From UBA5794 sp963714375 (GTDB taxonomy: Bacteria; Actinomycetota; Acidimicrobiia; Spongiisociales; UBA5794): DNA of 64,000 nucleotides. The DNA lies in NCBI GenBank assembly GCA_963714375.1, contig CAVQOG010000008.1, positions 434,001 through 498,000 on the forward strand. The letters run 5' to 3'. This document shows, piece after piece, positions 24,269 to 31,985 of this stretch. The translations under genes were made by a program, and so were the position numbers. How positions within the stretch are numbered: position 1 is the first letter of the stretch; every line of letters starts with the position of its first letter. The notes beneath the pieces were generated by a model. That model worked only from the letters and a program-made list of their open reading frames with translations. It did no database searches and was not told the origin of the DNA.

Positions 24269-24764
24269 GTTCCCGATCCGAGCGATGGCACGACGTGACA
24301 TCCCGGCAGTCGCTGCACTTGAGTCTGTGATCTACCCGACTCCGTGGTCCCCACGGGTGTTCTTCGACGAACTAGCGATGGAGAATCGCAGCTATCTGGT
24401 TATCGAGGGGGCTGACGGCATTGTGGGATATGGGGGCCTCCTCATGGTTGAGGAGGATGCCCACATCACGACACTTGCGGTCGCACCCGAGATGCGGGGG
24501 AAGCGACTTGGTGTGCAACTGATGCTGGCGTTGGTGGATGAGGCCTTGGCTCACGCGGCCCGGCACCTCACGCTCGAGGTCAGGGTATCCAACACTTCCG
24601 CTCAAGGTCTCTATGAGCGTTTCGGGTTCAACCCGGTCGGACGGCGCAAGGACTATTACCCCGATGAGGATGCACTGGTCATGTGGGCGACGGATATTGA
24701 CACACCTGAGTACGCCGATCGGATCGCTGGCATCCGCAATTCTCTCGACAGTGGGACGCCATGA
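24261..24764 (+). CDS. rimI: GNAT acetyltransferase, RimI family
   Basis: Probably acetylates the N-terminus of ribosomal protein S18 or related N-termini. The 167-residue GNAT protein has PWSPRVFFDEL, the acetyl-CoA loop VAPEMRGKRLGVQLM (about 77-91) and the RFGFNPVGRRKDYY motif typical of RimI. Its place between tsaB and tsaD is the classic order. Start ATG 24261 overlaps the tsaB end by 8 nt. Confidence 0.92.
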   Translation: MPEFPIRAMARRDIPAVAALESVIYPTPWSPRVFFDELAMENRSYLVIEGADGIVGYGGLLMVEEDAHITTLAVAPEMRGKRLGVQLMLALVDEALAHAARHLTLEVRVSNTSAQGLYERFGFNPVGRRKDYYPDEDALVMWATDIDTPEYADRIAGIRNSLDSGTP

Positions 24765-24789
24765 GGGAGCGAACGACATCACACCACGG

Positions 24790-24842
24790 CGTTCTGTGGG
24801 CTGTAGCCCACCTTGTGCGTGGGTTCATACCCTGGGTACGCG
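24790..24842 (-). repeat. Intergenic element C, copy 2 (reversed)
   Basis: Reverse-strand copy of the element at 3989 and 49118. Read on the minus strand it has CGCGTACCCAGGGTATGAAC, a variable spacer, and the hairpin GTGGGC-TACA-GCCCAC then AGAACG. The sixth stem pair is C-G here and U-G in the other copies. It lies between rimI and tsaD. Confidence 0.85.
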
Positions 24843-24861
24843 GGATGGGTGGTGCTGACGC

Positions 24862-25875
24862 ATGAGTGGGCCCCTTGTTCTTGGGATTGAGACGAGTTGT
24901 GATGAAACAGGCGTGGCCGTGATTGAGGGCTACGACGTCAGGAGCTCGGTTCTCTCAAGCCAAGTTGATGAGCACGCACGATTCGGCGGAGTCGTACCCG
25001 AGGTGGCTGCGCGGGCACATGTCGAGGCAATTCGGCCCCTCGTGCACCAGGCGATCACACGAGCCGGGGTTCATCCAGACCAGCTCGACGCCATAGCGGT
25101 GACACGGGGACCCGGACTTGTCGGCGCTCTATCGGTCGGATACGCCTATGGAAAATCTCTCGCGTATTCCCTTGGGAAATCCCTCTACGGGATTGACCAC
25201 ATGGAGGGGCACCTTTTTGCACCTCGATTGTCGTTCGACGGCTATGAGCCGCCCGCTGTCGTGTTGCTTGCGAGCGGAGGGCACAGCCAGATTGTGCACG
25301 TGAGGAGTTGGGGGGACTACGAGATACTTGGTGGAACCATCGACGATGCAGCAGGAGAAGCGTTCGACAAATTGGCCCGGTTCATGGGTCTTGGATATCC
25401 GGGTGGCCCAGCGATTGACGCTGATGCCACAGGAGGCGATCCCGAGGCCGTGCAGTTCCCACGGGCTCTCAGGGATCGACCTTTCGACTTCTCATTCTCG
25501 GGTCTCAAGACCTCCGTCATCACCTACCTGGAGAAGGCCAAAGAGGCAGGATCCCTCCCACCGAGATCCGACGTGTCAGCGTCCATTCAAGAAGCAATTG
25601 TCGATGTTCTCGTGGAAAAGACGTTCAACGCGGTGGAATCGACCGGCGTGCAGATCGTTGGGGCTGGCGGCGGTGTACTCGCGAATCGCCGGCTGCGCGA
25701 GAGGCTCGAAGCTGAGGCGGACCGTCGCGGTGTGGGCCTGTTCGTACCAGAGGCGTCACTGTGTACCGACAATGGGGCGATGATCGCAAGCGTGGCGGTC
25801 GACAGGCTTCACGCCGGATTCGAGCCAGATGCCCTGACGTTCGATGTTGACCCCGGGCTCGGGCTCGGATCGTGA
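24862..25875 (+). CDS. tsaD: tRNA N6-adenosine threonylcarbamoyltransferase
   Basis: Catalytic subunit of t6A synthesis. The 337-residue ASKHA protein has GIETSCDETGVAV (4-21 region), the metal-binding HMEGHLFAP with His113 and His117, and LASGGHSQI. Usual family length. The 97-nt gap after rimI is taken up mostly by a repeat, so tsaD may have its own promoter. Its stop overlaps the next gene by 4 nt. Confidence 0.96.
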   Translation: MSGPLVLGIETSCDETGVAVIEGYDVRSSVLSSQVDEHARFGGVVPEVAARAHVEAIRPLVHQAITRAGVHPDQLDAIAVTRGPGLVGALSVGYAYGKSLAYSLGKSLYGIDHMEGHLFAPRLSFDGYEPPAVVLLASGGHSQIVHVRSWGDYEILGGTIDDAAGEAFDKLARFMGLGYPGGPAIDADATGGDPEAVQFPRALRDRPFDFSFSGLKTSVITYLEKAKEAGSLPPRSDVSASIQEAIVDVLVEKTFNAVESTGVQIVGAGGGVLANRRLRERLEAEADRRGVGLFVPEASLCTDNGAMIASVAVDRLHAGFEPDALTFDVDPGLGLGS

Positions 25876-26936
25876 ATGGCGGTATCCGCCTCGGCACCGT
25901 TGGGGGCATCGAGCTGATCGTGGATGCTTCGGCATCCGTTCTGGCACTGTTGTTCGGAGCAACGGTCATGGTTGATCTCTTGTCGCGAGATCTCGTCTCC
26001 TCCAACGAACGGGCCGTCACGTTTGGTGTGTTCGCCGGTTTGGCGATTGTCGGATGTGTCTTTGCTCACGAGGCCGCACATGCCGTTGTGGCGAAGCTGA
26101 AAGGCCAGCGGGTTCTCAGCATCCGTGTGTTCTTCTTCGGGGGGTATTCGGTCATCGAGGGTGAGCCAGAGCCGATGACCGAGTTCCAGGTCGCGGCGGC
26201 GGGACCGGCGGCATCGATCCTGCTTGCCTTCGGGTTCTGGATGCTGCAAATGGCTGACCTCGGGCACGGCTTCACGGCTACGATGCGGGCCCTTGCCCTC
26301 GCCAACCTTGCCATCGGCTTGTTCAATTTGTTCCCAGGATTCCCGCTAGACGGTGGCCGCGTGCTGCGCGGCCTTGTTGCAGAGCACACGGGTAATCGTG
26401 TCGTCGCAACCCGCTTCGTTGCACGGGTCGGGCGCTATACCGGCTGGGCAATTCTCATTGCTGGCTGTCTCCTCTTGGCATTGCAGGAGCCGTTTGGGCT
26501 GTTTTGGATCATTGTGGGCTGGTTCCTTGCTGCGACAGCCGTGCAGACCGGCAGGCGTGAGGAGCTCGCGGTCGCCTACAGCGGCCGAACGGTTCGCTCT
26601 GCGATGCGCCCCGTTGACAAAGCCGTTCCGGGTTCGATGCCGGTTGCGACCATGGTCGACACCTACTCCATGGGAAGAGACATGCACTCGCAACCTGTTG
26701 AGGTTGCAGGTCGCGTCGTTGGGGTCATCGGGCATGACGAACTCGACGCCACTGCCCCGGCACGCTGGGTTTCCACCAGCGTTGAACGGCTCATGACGCG
26801 GATCGGTCCCGACGACGTCGTGGAAGCCGACCAGCCGCTCCAGACAGTGGTCCTGGACCGGCATGACACACGCAGGCCGCTGGTCGTTATCGACAACGAC
26901 AGGGTGATCGGCATCATCGACCCGGGGTCCTTCTGA
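25872..26936 (+). CDS. Site-2 protease family metalloprotease with CBS-like C-terminus
   Basis: Intramembrane zinc protease (M50, Rip3-like). The 354-residue protein has the zinc motif HEAAH at 66-70 inside a membrane helix and the third ligand Asp160 in FPLDGGRVL, plus about six hydrophobic segments up to residue 225. The C-terminal 120 residues (RSAMRPVDKAVPGSMPVATM through NDRVIGIIDPGSF) look like a CBS pair that may bind an adenyl nucleotide. GTG 25872 overlaps the tsaD stop. Such proteases cut anti-sigma factors or other membrane proteins; the target is unknown. Confidence 0.87.
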   Translation: MNGGIRLGTVGGIELIVDASASVLALLFGATVMVDLLSRDLVSSNERAVTFGVFAGLAIVGCVFAHEAAHAVVAKLKGQRVLSIRVFFFGGYSVIEGEPEPMTEFQVAAAGPAASILLAFGFWMLQMADLGHGFTATMRALALANLAIGLFNLFPGFPLDGGRVLRGLVAEHTGNRVVATRFVARVGRYTGWAILIAGCLLLALQEPFGLFWIIVGWFLAATAVQTGRREELAVAYSGRTVRSAMRPVDKAVPGSMPVATMVDTYSMGRDMHSQPVEVAGRVVGVIGHDELDATAPARWVSTSVERLMTRIGPDDVVEADQPLQTVVLDRHDTRRPLVVIDNDRVIGIIDPGSF

Positions 26937-26944
26937 ACACAGGA

Positions 26945-26974
26945 CCCAACGGTTAACGCCCAACGCTCAACGCA
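26945..26974 (+). repeat. Heptad repeat family E, copy 1
   Basis: Units of 7 nt with core AACG: CCAACGG, TTAACGC, CCAACGC, TCAACGC. It covers the stop codon and last two codons of the amidohydrolase (read on the minus strand). A second copy lies just upstream of the same gene at 28111. Confidence 0.65.
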
Positions 26975-28034
26975 TGACGAGGGCTCCGGCTCGCATTATC
27001 ACGGACGGGTGGTCGAGCACAGAGAGGTCTTCGCGGGGGTCACCAGGAAAGATGACCAGGTCGGCAGGCTGGCCGAACTCGATTCCGGGAAGTCCCAGGT
27101 ATTCCCTCGCGATCCATGACCCGGACGCCAGCGCTGCTTCGGCCGGCAGCCCGAAGGCGTGGAGTAGTCGGATCTCGTCCGCCACAACCCCGTGTGGTGT
27201 CATACCGGCGTCGGTACCCGCGAGGATCCGGACACCAGCGTCATGAGCTTGTCTGATGCGTTCTCCGTGGTCCTCCATGCGTGCGTTGAACTCGGCAGCT
27301 CCGTTGGGACCGAGCATGTCCGGGGTCATGCCACGCACGAGGTCGTCGATAATCGCCGTCGGGGTCCATGTCATGTCGGCGCTCGCCATCTGGGCGACCT
27401 GACTCTCCTCAATGACGTTTCCGTGTTCGATGCCGTCGAATCCAGCGTCGATCGCGAGCTGAATGGACTCGGGGATGGACGCGTGCATAGTGATGCGGCC
27501 CCCTCTCGAATGGACCTTCTCGGCTGTCTCGGTCAGGGCCTCGAGTTGATAGTTCGTGGTCAATCGGGAATCGCGAATGAAGTCACCGATCACCTTGACC
27601 CAGCCGCCCGAGTGGTCGAGTTCCTCAAGCGCCGCTTCATGGAGTCCGGCGCCCTCCACCTCTCGCGCCAGTCCGGGGAAGTATGCCCCGGGAGCGGTCA
27701 GGAATCGACCTGCGGTGATCACCGTCGGTAGCCCGTCGCCGTTGCCCAGACCAAACGATGCATGGTTCGGGCTGCCGGGCTCGCGGACCGATAGGACACC
27801 GGCTTCAAGGTGCTGGCGTGCCGACGCACGGACCAGCTCGTCGTCGGACCCCTCGGCCAGGGGGCTCGCCAACGCCAGGTGGGCGTGTGCATCAACGAGA
27901 CCAGGGATCGCATAGCCACCTTCATGGATTGACATGGCATCCGGGGCCTCATCGACCCATACACCGCCCTTGACCCAGAGATTCGTCGACACGCCCCCCG
28001 GCAGGACACTCGTTGCAAGGTGCATGGCACCCAT
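26967..28034 (-). CDS. Metal-dependent amidohydrolase, imidazolonepropionase-like
   Basis: A 355-residue amidohydrolase of the imidazolonepropionase/prolidase-like group; the substrate is unknown. Metal and catalytic motifs are VDAHAHL (about 53), the carboxylated-lysine candidate in GGWVKVIGDF, ITMHASIPES and GIEHGNVI (histidines), and LAGTDAGMTPHG (Asp). I chose the ATG at 28034 because GGAG lies about 8 nt upstream; an in-frame ATG three codons later is possible. It is reversed within the local plus-strand genes and is flanked at both ends by the AACGCCC-type heptad repeat. Confidence 0.85.
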   Translation of the reverse strand: MGAMHLATSVLPGGVSTNLWVKGGVWVDEAPDAMSIHEGGYAIPGLVDAHAHLALASPLAEGSDDELVRASARQHLEAGVLSVREPGSPNHASFGLGNGDGLPTVITAGRFLTAPGAYFPGLAREVEGAGLHEAALEELDHSGGWVKVIGDFIRDSRLTTNYQLEALTETAEKVHSRGGRITMHASIPESIQLAIDAGFDGIEHGNVIEESQVAQMASADMTWTPTAIIDDLVRGMTPDMLGPNGAAEFNARMEDHGERIRQAHDAGVRILAGTDAGMTPHGVVADEIRLLHAFGLPAEAALASGSWIAREYLGLPGIEFGQPADLVIFPGDPREDLSVLDHPSVIMRAGALVMR

Positions 28035-28110
28035 TCGATTCTCCGTTCTCTCGCTTCGGTGGAGACAATACTTCAGCGAATCTGTCGCGGCTCTCGCCTG
28101 AAGTCCATCG

Positions 28111-28131
28111 TCCAACGCCCAACGCCAATTG
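28111..28131 (+). repeat. Heptad repeat family E, copy 2
   Basis: TCCAACG, CCCAACG, CCAATTG: three 7-nt units like those at 26945. It lies about 75 nt upstream of the amidohydrolase start and 20 nt before the CIRCE operators. Confidence 0.5.
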
Positions 28132-28149
28132 CATCGGAATATCTTCCGC

Positions 28150-28205
28150 TTAGCACTCGTTGCAGGAGACTGCTAGTATTGGCAGTCGTAAGCATTGACT
28201 GCTAA
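28150..28205 (+). promoter_or_regulatory. Two tandem CIRCE operators of groES-groEL
   Basis: Site 1 (28150-28176): TTAGCACTC, 9 nt, GACTGCTAG. Site 2 (28179-28205): TTGGCAGTC, 9 nt, GACTGCTAA. Both match the HrcA operator TTAGCACTC-N9-GAGTGCTAA with a shared change in the right arm. TAGTAT at 28174-28179 is a likely -10, so HrcA binding would block the promoter, with release on heat shock. Confidence 0.9.
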
Positions 28206-28228
28206 CGCAACGCGAAGGAGAAAGTTGG

Positions 28229-28516
28229 ATGAAACTGACACCTTTGGGCGACCGAATTGTCGTGAAGCCCCAAGATGAGGACGAGGTACGCACATCAGGC
28301 GGCCTCGTGATTCCTGACACCGCCAAGGAGAAGCCCCAGTTGGGTGAAGTCCTTGCCGTTGGCCCAGGTGAGTTCAAGGACGGGGAGCGTATCCCTGTCG
28401 ACGTCAACGTCGGCGATGTCGTCTTCTATTCGAAGTACGGCGGCACCGAGGTGAAGCACGAAGGTGATGATCTTCTGATCCTCTCAAGCCGCGACGTGCT
28501 CGCCATACTGAGTTAG
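28229..28516 (+). CDS. groES: Co-chaperonin GroES
   Basis: Caps the GroEL chamber during protein folding. The 95-residue protein begins MKLTPLGDRIVVKPQDEDEV, with the mobile loop TSGGLVIPDTAKEKPQ at about 20-35 and GGTEVKHEGDDLLILSSRD at the C-terminus. GAAGGAG precedes the ATG. It is followed by groEL after 9 nt and is under the tandem CIRCE sites. Confidence 0.97.
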   Translation: MKLTPLGDRIVVKPQDEDEVRTSGGLVIPDTAKEKPQLGEVLAVGPGEFKDGERIPVDVNVGDVVFYSKYGGTEVKHEGDDLLILSSRDVLAILS

Positions 28517-28525
28517 GAGGTCTCC

Positions 28526-30166
28526 ATGGCTGCCAAGGAAATTCGTTTTGATGATGATGCCAGGAGAAGCCTCCAGGCAGGTGTCGACAAGCTCGCAGAC
28601 ACCGTCAAGGTGACACTCGGTCCAAAGGGCCGCAACGTCGTCCTTGAGAAGAAGTGGGGCGCCCCAACGATCACCAACGATGGTGTCACCATCGCCAAGG
28701 AGATCGAACTGGACGACCCGTATGAAAACATGGGCGCCCAGCTCGCCAAGGAAGTTGCGAACAAGACCAACGATGTGGCCGGTGACGGAACCACAACGGC
28801 GACGGTCCTTGCACAGGCAATGGTGACCGATGGTCTCCGCCTCGTTGCTGCAGGAGCGAATCCGATCGAGATGCGTCGCGGAATCGAAGAGGCTGTCAGC
28901 GCAGTCGTCGAGTCCATCGCCAACCTCTCGACAAAGGTGAGCTCAAGCGACCGAGATGACATCGCCTACGTCGCTGCCAACTCGGCGGCGGACAAGGCGA
29001 TCGGTGACAACATTGCCGATGCGATGCGCAAGGTTGGCAACGAGGGTGTCATCACCGTTGAGGACAGCCAGACGTTCGGTGTCGACCTTGAATTCACGGA
29101 AGGTATGCAGTTCGACAAGGGCTACATCTCGCCGTATTTCATCTCAGACGCTGATCGACAGGAAGCAGTGCTCGAGGATCCGTACATTCTCGTAGCAAAC
29201 CAGAAGGTCGGCTCGGTTCAGGACCTCGTTCCTGTGCTCGAGAAGGTCATGCAGACCGGCAAGCCGATCTTGATCATCGCTGAGGATGTCGAGGGTGAGG
29301 CGCTTGCGACACTGGTCGTCAACAAGATCCGTGGAACCTTCAGCTCGGTTGCCGTCAAGGCACCCGGATTCGGTGAGCGCCGCAAGGCTCAATTGCAGGA
29401 CATTGCAATCCTCACGGGTGCAACGGTCATCTCCGAAGAGGTTGGTCTCAAGCTCGACGGTACGACGATCGACATGCTCGGTACTGCACGCAAGGTTGTC
29501 GTCACGAAGGACGACACGACGATCGTTGAGGGCGCAGGCTCCACAGCGGACGTCGAAGCTCGCGTCAAGCAGATCCGGAAGGAAATCGAGAACTCCGATT
29601 CCGATTGGGACAGCGAGAAGCTCTCCGAGCGTCTCGCCAAGCTCAGCGGCGGTGTTGCCGTTATCAAGGTCGGAGCTGCGACCGAGGTTGAGCTCAAAGA
29701 GAAGAAGCACCGCATTGAAGATGCCATTCAGGCAACTCGTGCGGCCGTTGAAGAGGGCATTGTCCCCGGTGGTGGTGTGGCGTTGCTGCGCAGCCAGGCA
29801 GCGGTTGACAAACTTCGGGGCAAGTCTGACGACTGGAAGGCTGGTCGGAACATCGTGCGCCGTGCGCTTGAGGCACCGATTCGTCAGATCGCCATCAACG
29901 CAGGCTACGAAGGCGGCGTTGTGGTCGACAAGGTGCAGAACGAGCACGAAGGGAACTTCGGGTTCAATGCACAGACCGGTGAGTACGAGGATCTCTTGAA
30001 GGCCGGCATTATTGATCCGGCAAAGGTGACTCGTTCGACGCTTCAGAATGCTGCCTCGATCGCAGCCTTGGTGGTCACCACCGAGGCTCTGGTCGCAGAG
30101 CGGAAGGAAGACGCACCGGCAATGCCGGGCGGCGGACACGAGCACGGTGGAGGCATGGACTTCTAG
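28526..30166 (+). CDS. groEL: Chaperonin GroEL
   Basis: ATP-driven folding chamber. The 546-residue protein has VTLGPKGRNVVLEKKWGAPT, DVAGDGTTTATVLAQA (ATP site, about 85-101), the apical domain in the middle, GGGVALLR near 415 and the C-terminal tail GGGHEHGGGMDF. The His-containing tail is like that of some actinobacterial GroEL copies; the usual E. coli-type tail has GGM repeats. A strong hairpin follows the stop. Confidence 0.98.
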   Translation: MAAKEIRFDDDARRSLQAGVDKLADTVKVTLGPKGRNVVLEKKWGAPTITNDGVTIAKEIELDDPYENMGAQLAKEVANKTNDVAGDGTTTATVLAQAMVTDGLRLVAAGANPIEMRRGIEEAVSAVVESIANLSTKVSSSDRDDIAYVAANSAADKAIGDNIADAMRKVGNEGVITVEDSQTFGVDLEFTEGMQFDKGYISPYFISDADRQEAVLEDPYILVANQKVGSVQDLVPVLEKVMQTGKPILIIAEDVEGEALATLVVNKIRGTFSSVAVKAPGFGERRKAQLQDIAILTGATVISEEVGLKLDGTTIDMLGTARKVVVTKDDTTIVEGAGSTADVEARVKQIRKEIENSDSDWDSEKLSERLAKLSGGVAVIKVGAATEVELKEKKHRIEDAIQATRAAVEEGIVPGGGVALLRSQAAVDKLRGKSDDWKAGRNIVRRALEAPIRQIAINAGYEGGVVVDKVQNEHEGNFGFNAQTGEYEDLLKAGIIDPAKVTRSTLQNAASIAALVVTTEALVAERKEDAPAMPGGGHEHGGGMDF

Positions 30167-30189
30167 TCCAGTTCCCATCGGAGAACTCG

Positions 30190-30217
30190 AAGGGGAGGTC
30201 CTTGCGGACCTCCCCTT
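30190..30217 (+). terminator. Terminator after groEL
   Basis: A perfect 12-bp stem AAGGGGAGGTCC-TTGC-GGACCTCCCCTT, 23 nt after the groEL stop, ends in TTCT. The T-run is short, but the hairpin is very stable. Confidence 0.8.
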
Positions 30218-30223
30218 CTGCGT

Positions 30224-30312
30224 TCCGATATCCGATGACCGATATCCGATATCCGATGACCGATGACCGATGACCGAAATCCGTAATCCGACGTCCGACG
30301 TCCGACGTCTGC
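30224..30312 (+). repeat. Heptad repeat family B, copy 2
   Basis: About twelve 7-nt units, CCGATAT, CCGATGA, CCGAAAT, CCGTAAT, CCGACGT. It fills the gap between the groEL terminator and the DoxX-like gene and ends on the base before that gene's stop codon. Confidence 0.85.
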
Positions 30313-30702
30313 CTACGACTTCGGTTCGATCGGGTACAGCCTTGCCCTGCCATACGCGACGAAGCCGAGGATTGCTCCGATGATCACGTTTTGTGCGATT
30401 GACGAGGTCTCGCTTCGAGTTGCGTGCCAGATGATCGCTCCGATCATCACCAATACCAGACCGATTGCCGCATACACCGTCAGCTCGGGCCGTATGCGCG
30501 TCACGCTTGGGAGTATCAAGCCGAGACCTCCGAGAACTTCTGCGATGCCGACAATGCTGTGTGTCGTATCGCTCAGCTCGTACATCCACTCCATCGGGCC
30601 CGGAAGCCCTTCAGGCAGGACGAAGTGCATGACTCCGACGAAGATGAAGTAGATCCCAAAGAATATCTGCAGAATCCAAAGCAACCGGTTCTTCCACGGC
30701 AT
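30313..30702 (-). CDS. DoxX-like membrane protein
   Basis: A 129-residue protein with four hydrophobic helices (about 8-26, 45-68, 72-92 and 100-118). The first contains FFGIYFIFVGVMHFVLP, typical of the DoxX/DoxD-like superfamily linked to redox or thiol stress; the function here is unknown. GGAGGCAA precedes the ATG on the minus strand. The gene faces groEL with repeat B2 between the two stops. Confidence 0.7.
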   Translation of the reverse strand: MPWKNRLLWILQIFFGIYFIFVGVMHFVLPEGLPGPMEWMYELSDTTHSIVGIAEVLGGLGLILPSVTRIRPELTVYAAIGLVLVMIGAIIWHATRSETSSIAQNVIIGAILGFVAYGRARLYPIEPKS

Positions 30703-30775
30703 GGATTGCCTCCTCAGTTTGGGTGACGGTCACGATAGAGGGAGAGCAGCTACCGCGCACATCGGTCCTCGGTAC

Positions 30776-31375
30776 TCACGCGTGCGCGTCGTCGATCCAC
30801 AGGTCGGCGGGACGAGCAGCCCACTCGGTGTCGAGCATCGACCAACTCGTGTGGTCAAGCCATTGCGATCCGACCTTCACCTCATCTCGGAGGGTCCCCT
30901 CGTAGGTGAAGCCGAGCTTCTCGGCCATCTTCTCGGAAGCAACGTTTCCGACGGCAATGCGAAGGACGACCTTGTGGAGCTCCAGTTCATTGAAACCGAC
31001 ACCTATCGCCATCGCTGCAGCCTCGGTTCCGTAGCCGTGGCCCGTTTCGTCCGAACGGATCCAATATCCGACCTCGCCGGTCTTGTTCTGGTGTGAGATC
31101 GGCCAGACTGACACGTTGCCGATGTGACGCTCGAGGTCGTTCAATGGCCTGATCGTGAAGTCGTATGCTCGTTGTTCTGACCATGATCCGACGGACTCGC
31201 GGATGAACCGTTGCGCAAACCCTCTGTCATAGCCATCGATCCAAGGAAGCCATGGCTGGAGCTCACCAACCGAAGCGGTGATGGCATCGTGCAGCGTTCC
31301 CACATCACGCCGTCGGAACGGTCTCAACATGAGCCGTCTCGTGTAGCGGGGTTGGCTGTGGACGTGATTCGCCAT
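30776..31375 (-). CDS. GNAT acetyltransferase, RimJ/RimL type
   Basis: A 199-residue acetyltransferase. RLMLRPFRRRDVGTLHDAI opens the domain, IGNVSVWPI is the beta-4 region, GYWIRSDETGHGYGTEAAAM (about 112-131) is the acetyl-CoA loop, and NVASEKMAEKLGFTYEG is the usual C-terminal motif. It resembles RimJ/RimL or aminoglycoside-inactive GNATs; the substrate is unknown. ATG 31375 matches the family start and leaves 32 nt to the divergent NUDIX gene, so the two share a promoter region. Confidence 0.87.
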   Translation of the reverse strand: MANHVHSQPRYTRRLMLRPFRRRDVGTLHDAITASVGELQPWLPWIDGYDRGFAQRFIRESVGSWSEQRAYDFTIRPLNDLERHIGNVSVWPISHQNKTGEVGYWIRSDETGHGYGTEAAAMAIGVGFNELELHKVVLRIAVGNVASEKMAEKLGFTYEGTLRDEVKVGSQWLDHTSWSMLDTEWAARPADLWIDDAHA

Positions 31376-31407
31376 GCGAGTCAGCCTATCGGGATATGCT
31401 CCGCTGA

Positions 31408-31956
31408 ATGGACAAATGGTCGGTATACAGAAGCCTCCCAGCAGTCGTAGACCCTCCAGGGTCCGAGGCCGCGGTTCTCGTTGCCCTCTATGAGGACGCA
31501 AACGAAGATATTCGGGTCATCCTCACCAAGCGGCCTGACGACATGCCGACACATCCGGGAGATGTCGTCTTCCCCGGTGGCCACCGAGAGGGTGGTGAAG
31601 AGCCGATCTCGACGGCAACCAGAGAAGCATGGGAAGAAATCGGCCTGCCTCCCGCAAACATCCTTGAGGTCTTCGGAAGCCTTGAGCCGGTCACGACGCG
31701 GGACCGAGACAAACCGATCGTTCCCGTCGTCGTTCGCATAGATCGGCCAGACCACCTCGTGGCCGATCCCAAGGAAGTCGATGTCATCATTGAACCGACC
31801 ATCGCTGAACTTCTCAACGAGGACGCTTGGACGACCAGGCCATGGTTCGGATATTCGTTGTGGTTCTACGAGTTTGAAGAGGGGATCCTCTGGGGCGCAA
31901 CGGCCTTCATGATGAGGAACCTTCTTGATGTCGTCCGTTCCAACGGATCGTCCTGA
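31408..31956 (+). CDS. NUDIX hydrolase, CoA pyrophosphatase-like
   Basis: A 182-residue NUDIX protein resembling NudL/YeaB CoA diphosphatases, which cut CoA and its derivatives to 4'-phosphopantetheine and 3',5'-ADP. VILTKRPDDMPTHPGDVVFP matches the CoA-specific motif and is followed by the NUDIX helix GGHREGGEEPISTATREAWE-EIGL (about 57-80). TATGCT ends 7 nt before the ATG, the leaderless spacing. Confidence 0.87.
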   Translation: MDKWSVYRSLPAVVDPPGSEAAVLVALYEDANEDIRVILTKRPDDMPTHPGDVVFPGGHREGGEEPISTATREAWEEIGLPPANILEVFGSLEPVTTRDRDKPIVPVVVRIDRPDHLVADPKEVDVIIEPTIAELLNEDAWTTRPWFGYSLWFYEFEEGILWGATAFMMRNLLDVVRSNGSS

Positions 31957-31985
31957 CGAACCCCACGGCCCGCCGATATGCAACC

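Noticed and set aside
29144..30589. Long open frame of 481 codons on the minus strand across groEL
   Set aside because: It lies opposite groEL, whose protein is unmistakable, has no family-like sequence or Shine-Dalgarno, and runs through a terminator and a repeat array. High-GC shadow frame.
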